Positions 1 to 7,232 of a stretch of DNA of 11,466 nucleotides are shown here, one piece after another. The translations under genes were made by a program, and so were the position numbers. Origin of the DNA: SAR202 cluster bacterium Io17-Chloro-G7 (GTDB lineage: Bacteria > Chloroflexota > Dehalococcoidia > UBA3495); NCBI GenBank assembly GCA_002817055.1, contig MUCU01000057.1, positions 1 through 11,466 on the forward strand. Direction: 5' to 3'. Each line of letters begins with the position of its first letter. Within the stretch, counting starts at the first letter, position 1. Below the pieces are notes generated by a model. It did not search any database. It worked only from the letters and a program-made list of their open reading frames with translations, and was not told the origin of the DNA.

Positions 1-156
1 GATAATTTATACCCAACACCAGGAGTCCATACCCACCATCACTCTCAAGTTTTTCTCCCCTTAAAAGTGTCCCATTATCGCTGAACGCTTACACTCACCA
101 TAGAACTTCACACTCACGCCCGGGTATCAAACACCCTGTATCAACCATTTTCTTGG

Positions 157-186
157 TTGGTCTGACCCATCCCAGGCTGCTATACT
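157..186 (+). promoter_or_regulatory. candidate sigma-70-type promoter for the WrbA-like gene
   Basis: A -10-like hexamer TATACT lies at 181-186 and a weak -35-like TTGGTC at 157-162, with an 18 bp spacer. Transcription would start near 193 and leave a leader of about 90 nt before the ATG at 284. The -10 matches five of six consensus bases and the -35 matches three. The rest of 1-283 shows no convincing gene: the frame open from base 1 stops at 82-84 after 27 codons that resemble nothing I know. Two TATCAA copies 14 bp apart (125-130 and 139-144) lie upstream and could be an activator site or chance. Confidence 0.35.
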
Positions 187-283
187 TGGGCCGGTTGGTT
201 TGCCTGATCCTACAGGCCAGAAAATCCAGCCGCCGTCTTATTTAGATGGTCTATCCAGACTGTCCAGATAGATTGAGGGGCCA

Positions 284-799
284 ATGCCGATAAACGTCCT
301 AATACTCTACGACCGCAAGGGCGCTGCCATTGAAGCTTTAGCCAGAGCAGCAGCCGAAGGCGTAGAGGACACACGGCTGGGAAAAGCAACTCTAAAGCAA
401 TTGGATGACGCCCTTCGCAGCGACCTATTGGAATCGGACGGCATCTTGCTCGGCTCTCCCAACTGGAGCGGCGTGACCGGAACAATGAAATTGTGGCTGG
501 ACGGCCAAGGGGATTTGTGGGAGGAAGGGAGTCTGGGCGGCGTACCCGGTGCGGCGTTCACTTCCGGGTGGGGACTACACTCCGGGTTGGAAATCACACT
601 ATTGCAGCTTATCCACTGGATGCTAGCCTGTGGCATGGTGATTGTCGGCCTCCCGTGGACGGAAGCAATGCGGGAATCGGGTTCATACTACGGAGCCACG
701 GCGGCTGGCAGCAATTCACCCACACCTAAAGACTTGGCCCAAGCCAAAGAGTTGGGAGCTCGTCTGGCGATTACAGCCGCTCGTCTAAAATCAAAGTAG
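284..799 (+). CDS. WrbA-like flavodoxin-fold protein (putative FMN-dependent NAD(P)H:quinone oxidoreductase)
   Basis: This 171-residue protein resembles the WrbA branch of the flavodoxin family, FMN-binding enzymes that reduce quinones by two electrons in the cytoplasm. The N-terminus (VLILY, residues 5-9, then G13 and E17) matches the first beta strand and FMN phosphate loop. Residues 57-59 (GSP) and the following W/G-rich stretch match the WrbA GTPTRFG loop. LWEEGSL (about 78-84), AAFTSGWGLHSGLE and GMVIVGLPW follow in the family order, and YYGATAAG near 139-146 matches WrbA YGATTIAG. The protein is shorter than E. coli WrbA (198 residues); the missing part lies between the first helix and the GSP loop, so FMN binding or oligomerisation may differ. 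The ATG follows a GAGGGG Shine-Dalgarno at 275-280. No adjacent gene suggests a specific substrate. The family is clear; the activity is inferred. Confidence 0.85.
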   Translation: MPINVLILYDRKGAAIEALARAAAEGVEDTRLGKATLKQLDDALRSDLLESDGILLGSPNWSGVTGTMKLWLDGQGDLWEEGSLGGVPGAAFTSGWGLHSGLEITLLQLIHWMLACGMVIVGLPWTEAMRESGSYYGATAAGSNSPTPKDLAQAKELGARLAITAARLKSK

Positions 800-872
800 T
801 GCTCAGTTTGTTTGTTGGTGGCGCATACGAATCCAACCAATATTAATGCCCCGTCAAAACTACTCTCTTAAA

Positions 873-892
873 ACCATTCTGCACCATTCTGC
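873..892 (+). repeat. 10-bp tandem repeat, two copies
   Basis: ACCATTCTGC occurs twice head to tail (873-882 and 883-892), followed by AT that begins a third copy. The unit is about one helical turn, so it could present two identical faces to a DNA-binding protein ahead of the SRPBCC gene. It could equally be replication slippage. Confidence 0.6.
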
Positions 893-913
893 ATTGAAGG
901 GTGGAGGTCTAGT

Positions 914-958
914 ATGGAGAACCGGAACCTGAACCAGACTCCAAGGGGTTCTTTATGA
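914..958 (+). CDS. possible 14-codon leader peptide overlapping the SRPBCC start
   Basis: A short reading frame encoding MENRNLNQTPRGSL starts at ATG 914. A GGAGG Shine-Dalgarno lies at 903-907 with a 6-nt spacer, the best ribosome site in this intergenic region. Its TGA stop (956-958) overlaps the ATG (955-957) of the next gene as ATGA, the classic arrangement for translational coupling. The peptide has no homology I recognise. It may be a genuine coupled leader, or a chance frame. Nothing in the codons (no run of one amino acid) suggests attenuation by a specific amino acid. Confidence 0.35.
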   Translation: MENRNLNQTPRGSL

Positions 959-1401
959 GAGGAACCGCCAGCATCAAAGTCAAGAAGCCCGTCGAAGAGG
1001 TTTGGAAATTCATCTCAGACTTGGAAAATGGCAGCCAATGGCTTGACGGCGTTTCTACGATAGAGCCAACCTCTGAAGGAGAAAATGCCGTTGGGGCTAC
1101 CTTCAAAACCGTTTACCGGTTCGATGGCAAGTCTCACGAGACATCCTACTTACTAATGGCTTTCGAACCGCCCCACCGTATTTCTTACCGGGTGCTGGGA
1201 GGCCCCCACCCTGCATTCAATCGACTCGAACTCAAATCCGCTGGCGACTCGACCGAAGTGAAGCATATGATGGAAATGGATATGGACCGGCGGAATCTTG
1301 GAGCGGTAACCCTAGGCCTGGGCCCCTTGGTAAGGTTGTCGATAATGTTCAAGCTACGGAAGGACTTGAAGAAACTTAAGGTGAGATTGGAAGCAAGCTA
1401 A
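955..1401 (+). CDS. SRPBCC (START/Bet v1-fold) family protein
   Basis: A 148-residue cytoplasmic protein with the single-domain SRPBCC helix-grip fold, which forms a deep hydrophobic pocket for lipids, polyketides or other small ligands. The N-terminus (ASIKVKKPVEEVWKFISD, residues 4-21) is the usual first strand plus the P-x-E-V-W-x-F helix. Residues around 23-34 (ENGSQWLDGVST) match the N-x-x-x-W segment. Then come the strand with VGATFKT, the P-x-R-I-S-Y-R-V strand near 72-79, and a C-terminal amphipathic helix ending in LKKLKVRLEAS. Members include polyketide cyclases and dehydratases, but no catalytic residues can be assigned, so function is open. An AGGGG site at 944-948 precedes the ATG, and the start overlaps the stop of a short upstream frame. 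The gene converges on thyX with a 108-bp gap. Confidence 0.8.
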   Translation: MRGTASIKVKKPVEEVWKFISDLENGSQWLDGVSTIEPTSEGENAVGATFKTVYRFDGKSHETSYLLMAFEPPHRISYRVLGGPHPAFNRLELKSAGDSTEVKHMMEMDMDRRNLGAVTLGLGPLVRLSIMFKLRKDLKKLKVRLEAS

Positions 1402-1426
1402 CCTCCCCGCCAACGTCCGGCCGGTA

Positions 1427-1442
1427 GCGGGTTGAATCCCGC
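1427..1442. repeat. short GC hairpin between convergent genes
   Basis: GCGGG (1427-1431) and CCCGC (1438-1442) form a 5-bp stem with a 6-nt loop in the 108-bp gap between the convergent SRPBCC and thyX stops. No T-run follows on either strand, so it is not a convincing intrinsic terminator. The same bases resemble a tRNA T-arm lacking one loop base, but no tRNA body surrounds it. No clear terminator was found for either gene. Confidence 0.35.
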
Positions 1443-1509
1443 ACAATCCAATTGAACCAAGGCGACAATAGACCCGCGAAATGGTGCGGAAAATAGCATT
1501 ATTGGGTGC

Positions 1510-2985
1510 TTAGTCCCAGCGCTCTGGCCACCAATCGGGATAATCTCTCAGCTTCAAGTGGCGAAACAGGCCGGGGTGGGTCTCCAAGACCAGCTTCATC
1601 GCCTGGATTACTGGCTCCCGGATGGCGAAGTGAGCCAGGTGGGATGTCCGCAATTTGAAAAGGTGAAAGCACTGTCTCACGTTTATCTTGGCCAGCACTC
1701 GTTGGTAGTGGGCGTGAGTGACCAAGTATTGGGCTGCCAAGGGGTGCGGTCCGCCGACCTGCCGGAACGCGTTCTCGGTCCGCTTCATAGCATCCCGAAA
1801 CCGGTCTTCCAAGCCAGAGTCGGAGACCAGGACCGGCACTTGGAATCCGTTCAGCACAGTCAATGGTTGCGGGACGTAAGACATCATCCGGTGCCTCTTG
1901 AACTCCCGGTACGCCCCATAGTCCATCGCAAACTCGAAGGTATAATCGGCCAACTCAAACTCGCGGACCGGAGCATCGTGGGGACCCAAACCGGTCAAAC
2001 ACCGAGTCAATACCTCCCGCCGTTGTTCGACGGGCATATTAACAACTTGCTCCCAGACATGCTGATATCCGAAACCCGACTGCCGGTAGAGCAGGGCCGC
2101 TGCAATCTTCTCTTCGGCTTGCGAGTCCCAATGGGCCAGGCGCACCGGTTCCGGCAGACCCTGGCTTGGTGAATCAGCCGAAGATATGAGGTCCGATCCC
2201 GCATCTAAGTTAATAAACTCCCCGGCAAGCCCTTCCTGCCTTTCACGGTTCTCAACCAGGTACTGATTCCTATCAGCGTATTTGATCAGTGTGGGTGTAA
2301 TCTCCCGGCCACGTTCGGCCAACTCCCGGCCCAGATCTCGCTCTTCGGCCAAACCTGAGGACAAGAGCTTGGAGATTGCGTGCTCCAAGACCCTGGCATT
2401 GACCGTGACTCCCACGTTGGTCAACGTCGCCGCAGGTAAAACCGCCCGGCAACTGTCAGTGGCAAAGCGCCGCAGACGCATGTTATAGGCTGAATCGCTC
2501 TCTCTCTCTCCCTTGGCATTGGTGCGGCGAAGGTAGTCCATCGCAACGTCTATAAATTCGCGGTACTCCTGGAAAAGCGTTCTACAGGCCTGAGAATACA
2601 ACTCGCACAACTCGGTTGTTTCAGATAGCTCTCCTGGGAAATGGAAATAATCCTGGGGCATCACTTGGTAACGGGAGGACTTTTCGGTGTACGAGGCTAA
2701 GCGGTTGTCTTCCAGTGTATCGCAAGCCAGCCGGGAAATATTTTCCACAGCCAGGTGAACTACGGCATGTTCGGCAACAGAACCATGGCCGTACCCCAAT
2801 ACCCATCTTTCATGGAAGTCGGCGGCCTTCTCCTGGCTAACTTGCTGAGCAATTTCGTCGAAAGGCTCGGGCCGCCGGGACGTCATGGCAAATGCCACGG
2901 CAATCTGCTCTTCGGTTAACTCGTGAGCATCTAATGGATAAACCCGGCGTAAGTAGCTTGGTGCGCCCTGCCCATCGGCTGTCAT
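1510..2985 (-). CDS. tandem double-domain ThyX-like protein (putative FAD-dependent thymidylate synthase)
   Basis: ThyX makes dTMP from dUMP using methylene-tetrahydrofolate and FAD; the usual enzyme is about 220-250 residues and acts as a homotetramer. This protein has 491 residues and reads as two ThyX-like repeats (about 15-245 and 280-491). Repeat 1 has GHGSVAEH (66-73), DNRLASYTEKSSRY (93-106, aligning with the ThyX signature RHRx2SxNExSxRY), RAVLP (180-184) and VNAR (195-198). Repeat 2 has RHRMMSYVP (364-372), INVR (434-437) and KLR (444-446). Repeat 1 has lost the first two residues of RHR but keeps S-x-x-E-x-S-x-R-Y; repeat 2 keeps RHR but not the rest. The chosen start is ATG 2985, 49 nt after the upstream stop, without a clear Shine-Dalgarno. 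The frame stays open to a GTG at 3093, but that would overlap the upstream gene by 59 nt with no ribosome site. It is the last gene of the minus-strand run. Activity is inferred. Confidence 0.8.
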   Translation of the reverse strand: MTADGQGAPSYLRRVYPLDAHELTEEQIAVAFAMTSRRPEPFDEIAQQVSQEKAADFHERWVLGYGHGSVAEHAVVHLAVENISRLACDTLEDNRLASYTEKSSRYQVMPQDYFHFPGELSETTELCELYSQACRTLFQEYREFIDVAMDYLRRTNAKGERESDSAYNMRLRRFATDSCRAVLPAATLTNVGVTVNARVLEHAISKLLSSGLAEERDLGRELAERGREITPTLIKYADRNQYLVENRERQEGLAGEFINLDAGSDLISSADSPSQGLPEPVRLAHWDSQAEEKIAAALLYRQSGFGYQHVWEQVVNMPVEQRREVLTRCLTGLGPHDAPVREFELADYTFEFAMDYGAYREFKRHRMMSYVPQPLTVLNGFQVPVLVSDSGLEDRFRDAMKRTENAFRQVGGPHPLAAQYLVTHAHYQRVLAKINVRQCFHLFKLRTSHLAHFAIREPVIQAMKLVLETHPGLFRHLKLRDYPDWWPERWD

Positions 2986-3034
2986 ATGACGAGTAATATC
3001 GAAGCAAAAAATGGCATCATCGAAAATGACGCCA

Positions 3035-4675
3035 TTAGACGAATACGCCGATGCCGTCGGGTATCTGGACTTCCACCAAGTGGGTGCGGCCACTGGAAAT
3101 GGCGTTTTCCAGCCCGCGGCTCAGTTCATCCACCGTCGAGACTTTCGTGCCCTCGAATCCGTAGGACTCGAATAGCTTAACGAAATCCGGATTGACCAAT
3201 TCGGTGGCAAAGTTCCGACCTGCTCCAAAGCGGGTATTTTGGTAATTTTTCAGCACGCCCCAAGCGCTGTCGTTGAACATCAAGACTACAGGGTGGATGC
3301 CGTACTGAGCGGCGGTGGCCAGTTCTTGGAAATTATATTGGAAGCCACCGTCGCCGGTAACGCATATCACCGGACTATCCGGCTTTCCGGCTTTTGCGCC
3401 CAAACCGGCCGGGAAGGCAAAACCCAGCCCGGCCCAACCATGCGGGTGCATAAATGTGCGGGGACCGTAGATGGGCAAACAGCGGCTGGCCTTGCTGGCA
3501 GCGATGGTCGGGTCCAGAGAAAAGATGGTGTCCCTCGGACTCACGGCCCGTACAGCTTCAAAAACCCGCAGTTCGTTGCTCCATTGGTCTTTCAGGTTGT
3601 CGTAAATCTCTTGCCGCATTGCGGAGACTTCCGACTTGAATTCCCCGCCTTTCTCCACGTCCTTGCTACCGATGGCGTCCAGCCACTGCCGGACCACGGC
3701 CCGGGACTCCCCTTGGATGGGAATGGCCGTTTCATAGTTCTTGCCTATAATCTCGCCATCCAAAAGTACATGGATCAGAGTCGTGGGCAACTTCATGCCC
3801 ACACCCGCAGTGGTCCGGTAGGTGAGAGCGGAGCCCAGCACAACTCCTACGTCGCAGGTGCCCAGCCATTCTTGTACCGGGTTGTCGCCCCAAATGCGCT
3901 TGCCCAGAGACTGTCCCAAAGACAGTGGATGGTCTTCGGGGAACGCTCCTTTGGCACCATCGCCGGTGACTACCGGCGCTCCGAGTTTTTCAGCTAACCG
4001 GATGATTTCTTCGGTGCCACCCAGCGTCTGTACCTCCTCGCCTACGAAAATCACCGGTCGCTTGGCTTTTAGCAGGGCGTCCAGCGCCCGCTCCACCATT
4101 ACCGGGTCGCCTTGGGGCGGTTCCATCTCCCTGGGACCCAATACCTCAACTTCGGCTTGCTTACCCAGCAAGTCCGTTGGAATTTCCAACTCGATGGGCC
4201 GAGGCCGACGGGTCTTGAAACGTTGGAAGGCCTCCATTAGGTGGTCCGGAATGGACTCTACCTGATCGATCATGGCGTTCCAATCGGTAACGGCTTGGAA
4301 CATACCCAGCTGGTCCTTGGTTTCATGGGTGACCAGTTTGCCTTCACCAAGGAATTCTTGCTCGACGTTGGTCGTAATCTCCAATAAAGGCGAACTGGAA
4401 AAATACGCTTCACCCACCGCCCCAACCGAGTCGGCGGCGCCCGGCCCGGTGCTGGTGAGGAGCACACCGGGTTTGCCGGTGGCTCTTGCATAACCGTCGG
4501 CCATGAACCCGCAGCCCAACTCTTGGCGACCGCCGATGAACCGCAAGCTTTCCTGGCTGTCGAAAAGCGCGTCGTAAAGGTCGAGGGTATGCACGGATAT
4601 GATTCCAAAGACCGTGTCCACTCCCTGAGCCTTAAGGGACTCGACCATGGCCTGACCACCAGTCATTTTCGCCAC
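3035..4675 (-). CDS. acetolactate-synthase-like ThDP-dependent enzyme
   Basis: A 546-residue cytoplasmic enzyme of the acetolactate synthase / pyruvate oxidase family, which uses thiamine diphosphate to decarboxylate a 2-oxoacid and transfer the aldehyde unit. The PYR domain is residues 1-170, with the catalytic glutamate at E52 (RQELGCGFMADGYARATGK, aligned with HEQGA in acetolactate synthase). A central domain spans about 190-330. The C-terminal PP domain has GDG (441-443), 24 residues, then N468-D469, the Mg-ThDP motif. The usual FGxPG segment is FGIIS here (23-27), replacing a normally conserved Pro-Gly, so the acceptor site may differ from true acetolactate synthase. No regulatory small subunit is nearby. 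The GTG at 4675 is chosen because GGAGG (4683-4687) lies 7 nt upstream; a TTG at 4726 and an ATG at 4666 lack such a site. The gene lies between E2 and thyX on the same strand. The substrate is unknown. Confidence 0.85.
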   Translation of the reverse strand: MAKMTGGQAMVESLKAQGVDTVFGIISVHTLDLYDALFDSQESLRFIGGRQELGCGFMADGYARATGKPGVLLTSTGPGAADSVGAVGEAYFSSSPLLEITTNVEQEFLGEGKLVTHETKDQLGMFQAVTDWNAMIDQVESIPDHLMEAFQRFKTRRPRPIELEIPTDLLGKQAEVEVLGPREMEPPQGDPVMVERALDALLKAKRPVIFVGEEVQTLGGTEEIIRLAEKLGAPVVTGDGAKGAFPEDHPLSLGQSLGKRIWGDNPVQEWLGTCDVGVVLGSALTYRTTAGVGMKLPTTLIHVLLDGEIIGKNYETAIPIQGESRAVVRQWLDAIGSKDVEKGGEFKSEVSAMRQEIYDNLKDQWSNELRVFEAVRAVSPRDTIFSLDPTIAASKASRCLPIYGPRTFMHPHGWAGLGFAFPAGLGAKAGKPDSPVICVTGDGGFQYNFQELATAAQYGIHPVVLMFNDSAWGVLKNYQNTRFGAGRNFATELVNPDFVKLFESYGFEGTKVSTVDELSRGLENAISSGRTHLVEVQIPDGIGVFV

Positions 4676-4738
4676 GTAAATTCCTCCGGATTTTTGTAGA
4701 CATGGGCCGTCAGCTTTCGTTCCCAAAAGGCCGCCGAC

Positions 4739-4767
4739 ATTATTTAACTTCCCAGGCTTATACGCAA
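4739..4767 (-). promoter_or_regulatory. candidate promoter for the ALS-like gene
   Basis: On the minus strand TTGCGT (4762-4767) and AATAAT (4739-4744) are separated by 17 bp. They lie in the 113-bp gap after the E2 stop, and no strong terminator precedes them. The gene could therefore be read both from here and from upstream of E2. Only three of six -35 bases match, so the call is tentative. Confidence 0.3.
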
Positions 4768-4788
4768 AAGGCTGACAGCTGAACGCTA

Positions 4789-6000
4789 TTAAATCACCAA
4801 GCTGATGGGGTTTTCCAGCAGGTTCTTTACTTCCATCAAAAACTGGGCTGCCTCGGCGCCGTCGGCCACCCGGTGGTCAACCGACAGTGTTGCTTTCATT
4901 ATTTGGGCCAAGACAACCTGCCCGTCCCGGGCCACCGGTTGCTCCTTCACAGTGCCCACGGCCACAACCGCTGCGTGGGGCGGATAGATGATAGCTACGA
5001 AACTTTCAACATCGAACATGCCCAAGTTGCTGATGCTGAAAGTGGTGCCACTGTATTCCTCATTTCGCAGGGCGCCGCTGTTGGCTCTAGTTATCAGGTC
5101 TGTGCTGGCGGCGGCAATCTCCAACAAGCTCTTGCTTCCGCAACCGTTGATGCCGGGAACCATTAATCCCGCTTCCAAAGCAATTGCGATCCCGATGTTA
5201 ATCGAGCCATTCATCTGCAAATAGTCGCCTCGGAATGAGGCGTTGAACTTGGGGTATCGGCCTAAGGATATTGCGCTTGCTTTGATGATGAGGTCGTTGA
5301 CGCTAACCCTCGCTTGAGACCCAATGTTGTCGTTGATCTCTCGGCGGAGGTCCATCGCCTTGGTCATGTCGATTTCGGCGGTAACGTAGAAATGGGGAGC
5401 GTCCCGTTTGCTGTCACTGGTGACCTTGGCGATGGTCTTCCTCATCCGGGAAAGCTCTACCCGCTCGTCCTGTAGCGGCGCAGCCCCGTCAACAGCCGGT
5501 GCCGGGGCCGGTTGCTGATAGTTGTTTACATCTTCCTCGACGATGCGGCCACCGGGGCCAGTGCCCGGGATTTTGGCCAGTTCGATTCCGCGCTCCCGGG
5601 CTAATCGACGGGCGATGGGCGAGGCGCGTACCTCTCCATCCGCTGTTGGCGCCGTTTCTGGAGCATCGGCTGTAGCCGTTGCTTGGGCTGCGGGTGCAGG
5701 CGCTGACGCAGGCTGGGGAGTGGCCGAAGATGACCCCATCAAATCGTCGGGTAAATCCTCGTCGGCAGTCCCGATTACCGCGATCAAATCCCCCACGGGA
5801 ATAACCACACCTTCAACCGCTATTATCTTGCGCAAGACACCACTGGTAAAGGCTTCGTATTCCACCGTGGCCTTGTCGGTTTCGATTTCGGCGATGATAT
5901 CCCCTCTGGCTACCTCATCCCCTTCCTTCTTGTGCCACTTCAAAACCGTGCCTTCTTGCATGTCATAGCCCATCTGGGGCATTACAATCGAAGTTGCCAA
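4789..6000 (-). CDS. lipoyl-domain E2 acyltransferase of a 2-oxoacid dehydrogenase complex
   Basis: A 403-residue E2 component: it carries acyl groups on a lipoyl-lysine and transfers them to CoA at the core of a cytoplasmic 2-oxoacid dehydrogenase complex. Residues 1-78 form one lipoyl domain with the ETDKA motif and lipoylated K43. An Ala/Pro-rich linker (about 93-120) leads to a peripheral-subunit-binding domain (about 124-161, ASPIARRLARERGI and GTGPGGRI). After a second linker the catalytic domain (about 180-403) ends with DHRVADG, giving H376 and D380 as catalytic residues. All key residues are intact. The start is TTG 6000, preceded by an AAAGGAGG Shine-Dalgarno (6006-6013) with a 5-nt spacer; the next ATG (5982) would remove the first lipoyl strand. 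Acyl specificity (acetyl, succinyl or branched-chain) cannot be read from sequence alone. No E1 gene adjoins it; the next gene encodes an acetolactate-synthase-like enzyme. It lies behind a terminator that separates it from korAB. Confidence 0.93.
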   Translation of the reverse strand: MATSIVMPQMGYDMQEGTVLKWHKKEGDEVARGDIIAEIETDKATVEYEAFTSGVLRKIIAVEGVVIPVGDLIAVIGTADEDLPDDLMGSSSATPQPASAPAPAAQATATADAPETAPTADGEVRASPIARRLARERGIELAKIPGTGPGGRIVEEDVNNYQQPAPAPAVDGAAPLQDERVELSRMRKTIAKVTSDSKRDAPHFYVTAEIDMTKAMDLRREINDNIGSQARVSVNDLIIKASAISLGRYPKFNASFRGDYLQMNGSINIGIAIALEAGLMVPGINGCGSKSLLEIAAASTDLITRANSGALRNEEYSGTTFSISNLGMFDVESFVAIIYPPHAAVVAVGTVKEQPVARDGQVVLAQIMKATLSVDHRVADGAEAAQFLMEVKNLLENPISLVI

Positions 6001-6141
6001 CGTGTCCTCCTTTAGTAACTAAGGGTGACCGCAACCAGGGAAAATCACCCAATCATTTTCGCTGAATCACAAGTGTCGAGGCCTTCGGCATTAGCGAGCC
6101 AAGCGCGTGACGATTTTTGGTGCTAATTGCTGGTTGCATAG

Positions 6142-6170
6142 ATATTAAAGCACCAAGCGAGGCGGGGCAA
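6142..6170 (-). promoter_or_regulatory. candidate promoter for E2 (and downstream genes)
   Basis: On the minus strand TTGCCC (6165-6170) and TAATAT (6142-6147) are 17 bp apart, each matching four of six consensus bases. The promoter sits just after the korB terminator. The leader, about 135 nt, contains an imperfect stem (ATTAGC and CCAA at 6090-6102 against TTGG and GCTAAT at 6117-6127) and a second one (GGGTGA 6023-6028 with TCACCC 6045-6050). Confidence 0.4.
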
Positions 6171-6203
6171 GGTGGCAGTACTCCCAGGCGGCTCAAGAGC
6201 GGG

Positions 6204-6239
6204 CCAAAAAAGAAAGCGGCCACTTTCTAGCCGCTTTCT
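6204..6239 (-). terminator. intrinsic terminator after korB
   Basis: A perfect 10-bp stem (6211-6220 with 6230-6239, AGAAAGCGGC and GCCGCTTTCT) encloses a 9-nt loop. On the minus strand it is followed by a run of six T residues (6206-6211), the classic rho-independent form. It lies 26 bp past the korB stop and separates korAB from the E2 unit. Confidence 0.85.
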
Positions 6240-6264
6240 CTTGAAACCATGGTTGTTTGACGCC

Positions 6265-7176
6265 CTACATCATTCTTTTGATTATGCTTTCAGCCTGCTC
6301 TTTGGATAGACCCAAAGGCCGACGGGCCAGTGGACCTTCGGTGTCCAATATCGGTTCTCGCTTGCCCAAGTCCTGCTTGTCCTCGGCACGGAAGAATAGC
6401 CCGGTATAAATCTTGTCGCCCCAGGCTATTGCTTTCTCGCAAGCGCTCTGCCAGTCGGATGTGTCGTGTTCTTCGTCTTCAAGCTTGTTGACCCGGTCTT
6501 TGAAGAATGAATGACCGTTGTCCAAGTTGAACGTGACGCAAGGGCTAAAAATATCCACCAATGCAAAACCCTTATGCTGGATGGCTTGTTTCATAAGTTG
6601 GGTCAGGTGGCGCACGTCTCCACTGTAACCCCTGGCCACGAAGGTGGCCCCGTTCATGATGGCTGCCGTAATGGGGTTGACCGGCGTTTCGACGCTGCCG
6701 AAGGGAGTGCTTTTGGTCTTCATGCCCAAGCTACTTGTAGGGGAAACCTGGCCGGTGGTCAGACCGTAGATCTGATTGTTCATTACGATGTAAGTGAGAT
6801 CGATATTACGGCGGGCGGTGTGGGTAAAGTGGTTGCCGCCAATCCCATATCCGTCACCATCGCCACCGGTGACGACAACCGTCAAATCGTGGTTTGCCAA
6901 TTTGGCGCCGGTGGCAAAAGCGAGGGAGCGCCCGTGCAGCGTATGCATGCCATAGGCGTTGAAGTAGCCGGGCAGGTTGGAAGAGCAACCGATTCCGCTG
7001 ACTGCTAATATTTCATGGGGTTTCAGACCCAATTCGGCACAAGCTCGTTGCAGACCATTCAGGACTCCGAAGTCGCCGCAGCCCGCACACCAGTCGGGAT
7101 CCACCAGGCCTTTGAAATCTCGGGCGGTGAGTTGAATTTCCGGCTTATCTTCCGCTACGTCCAAGGTTGTCGTCAT
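6265..7176 (-). CDS. korB: 2-oxoacid:ferredoxin oxidoreductase, beta subunit (ThDP and 4Fe-4S)
   Basis: The 303-residue beta subunit of a two-subunit 2-oxoacid:ferredoxin oxidoreductase. With KorA it converts a 2-oxoacid plus CoA into acyl-CoA and CO2 in the cytoplasm, passing electrons to ferredoxin. Residues 29-37 (WCAGCGDFG) give C30 and C33, C64 lies in GIGCSSN and C213 in SPCVTFN; these four are the 4Fe-4S ligands of the family. The ThDP-Mg motif is GDGDG (105-109) followed by MNNQIYG (132-138). There is no extra ferredoxin domain. The start ATG has GGGAGG (7184-7189) 7 nt upstream. It follows korA after 84 bp and is closed by a strong terminator. The symbol korB is used for the family; whether the substrate is 2-oxoglutarate, pyruvate or another acid is not decided by sequence. 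Confidence 0.93.
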   Translation of the reverse strand: MTTTLDVAEDKPEIQLTARDFKGLVDPDWCAGCGDFGVLNGLQRACAELGLKPHEILAVSGIGCSSNLPGYFNAYGMHTLHGRSLAFATGAKLANHDLTVVVTGGDGDGYGIGGNHFTHTARRNIDLTYIVMNNQIYGLTTGQVSPTSSLGMKTKSTPFGSVETPVNPITAAIMNGATFVARGYSGDVRHLTQLMKQAIQHKGFALVDIFSPCVTFNLDNGHSFFKDRVNKLEDEEHDTSDWQSACEKAIAWGDKIYTGLFFRAEDKQDLGKREPILDTEGPLARRPLGLSKEQAESIIKRMM

Positions 7177-7232
7177 TAAGTTGCCTCCCAGGTGTTCCTT
7201 TAGATGGTTGATGTTCGAAGTTTATTGATTAC

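Noticed and set aside
1427..1452. tRNA fragment or attachment site (GCGGGTTGAATCCCGC looks like a T-arm)
   Set aside because: One loop base is missing, there is no acceptor, D or anticodon arm nearby, and no integrase or direct repeat is present.
2986..3093. Upstream extension of the ThyX-like frame to a GTG
   Set aside because: It would overlap the upstream gene by 59 nt, has no Shine-Dalgarno, and the added residues are an alternate-frame reading of the ALS-like C-terminus.
3822..4265. Long + strand open frame of 147 codons inside the ALS-like gene, and similar long antisense frames in the other genes (e.g. 9912-10583, 6511-7008, 5522-5968)
   Set aside because: All lie antisense to genes with clear family motifs, and the translations show no recognisable domains. 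They are frame shadows.
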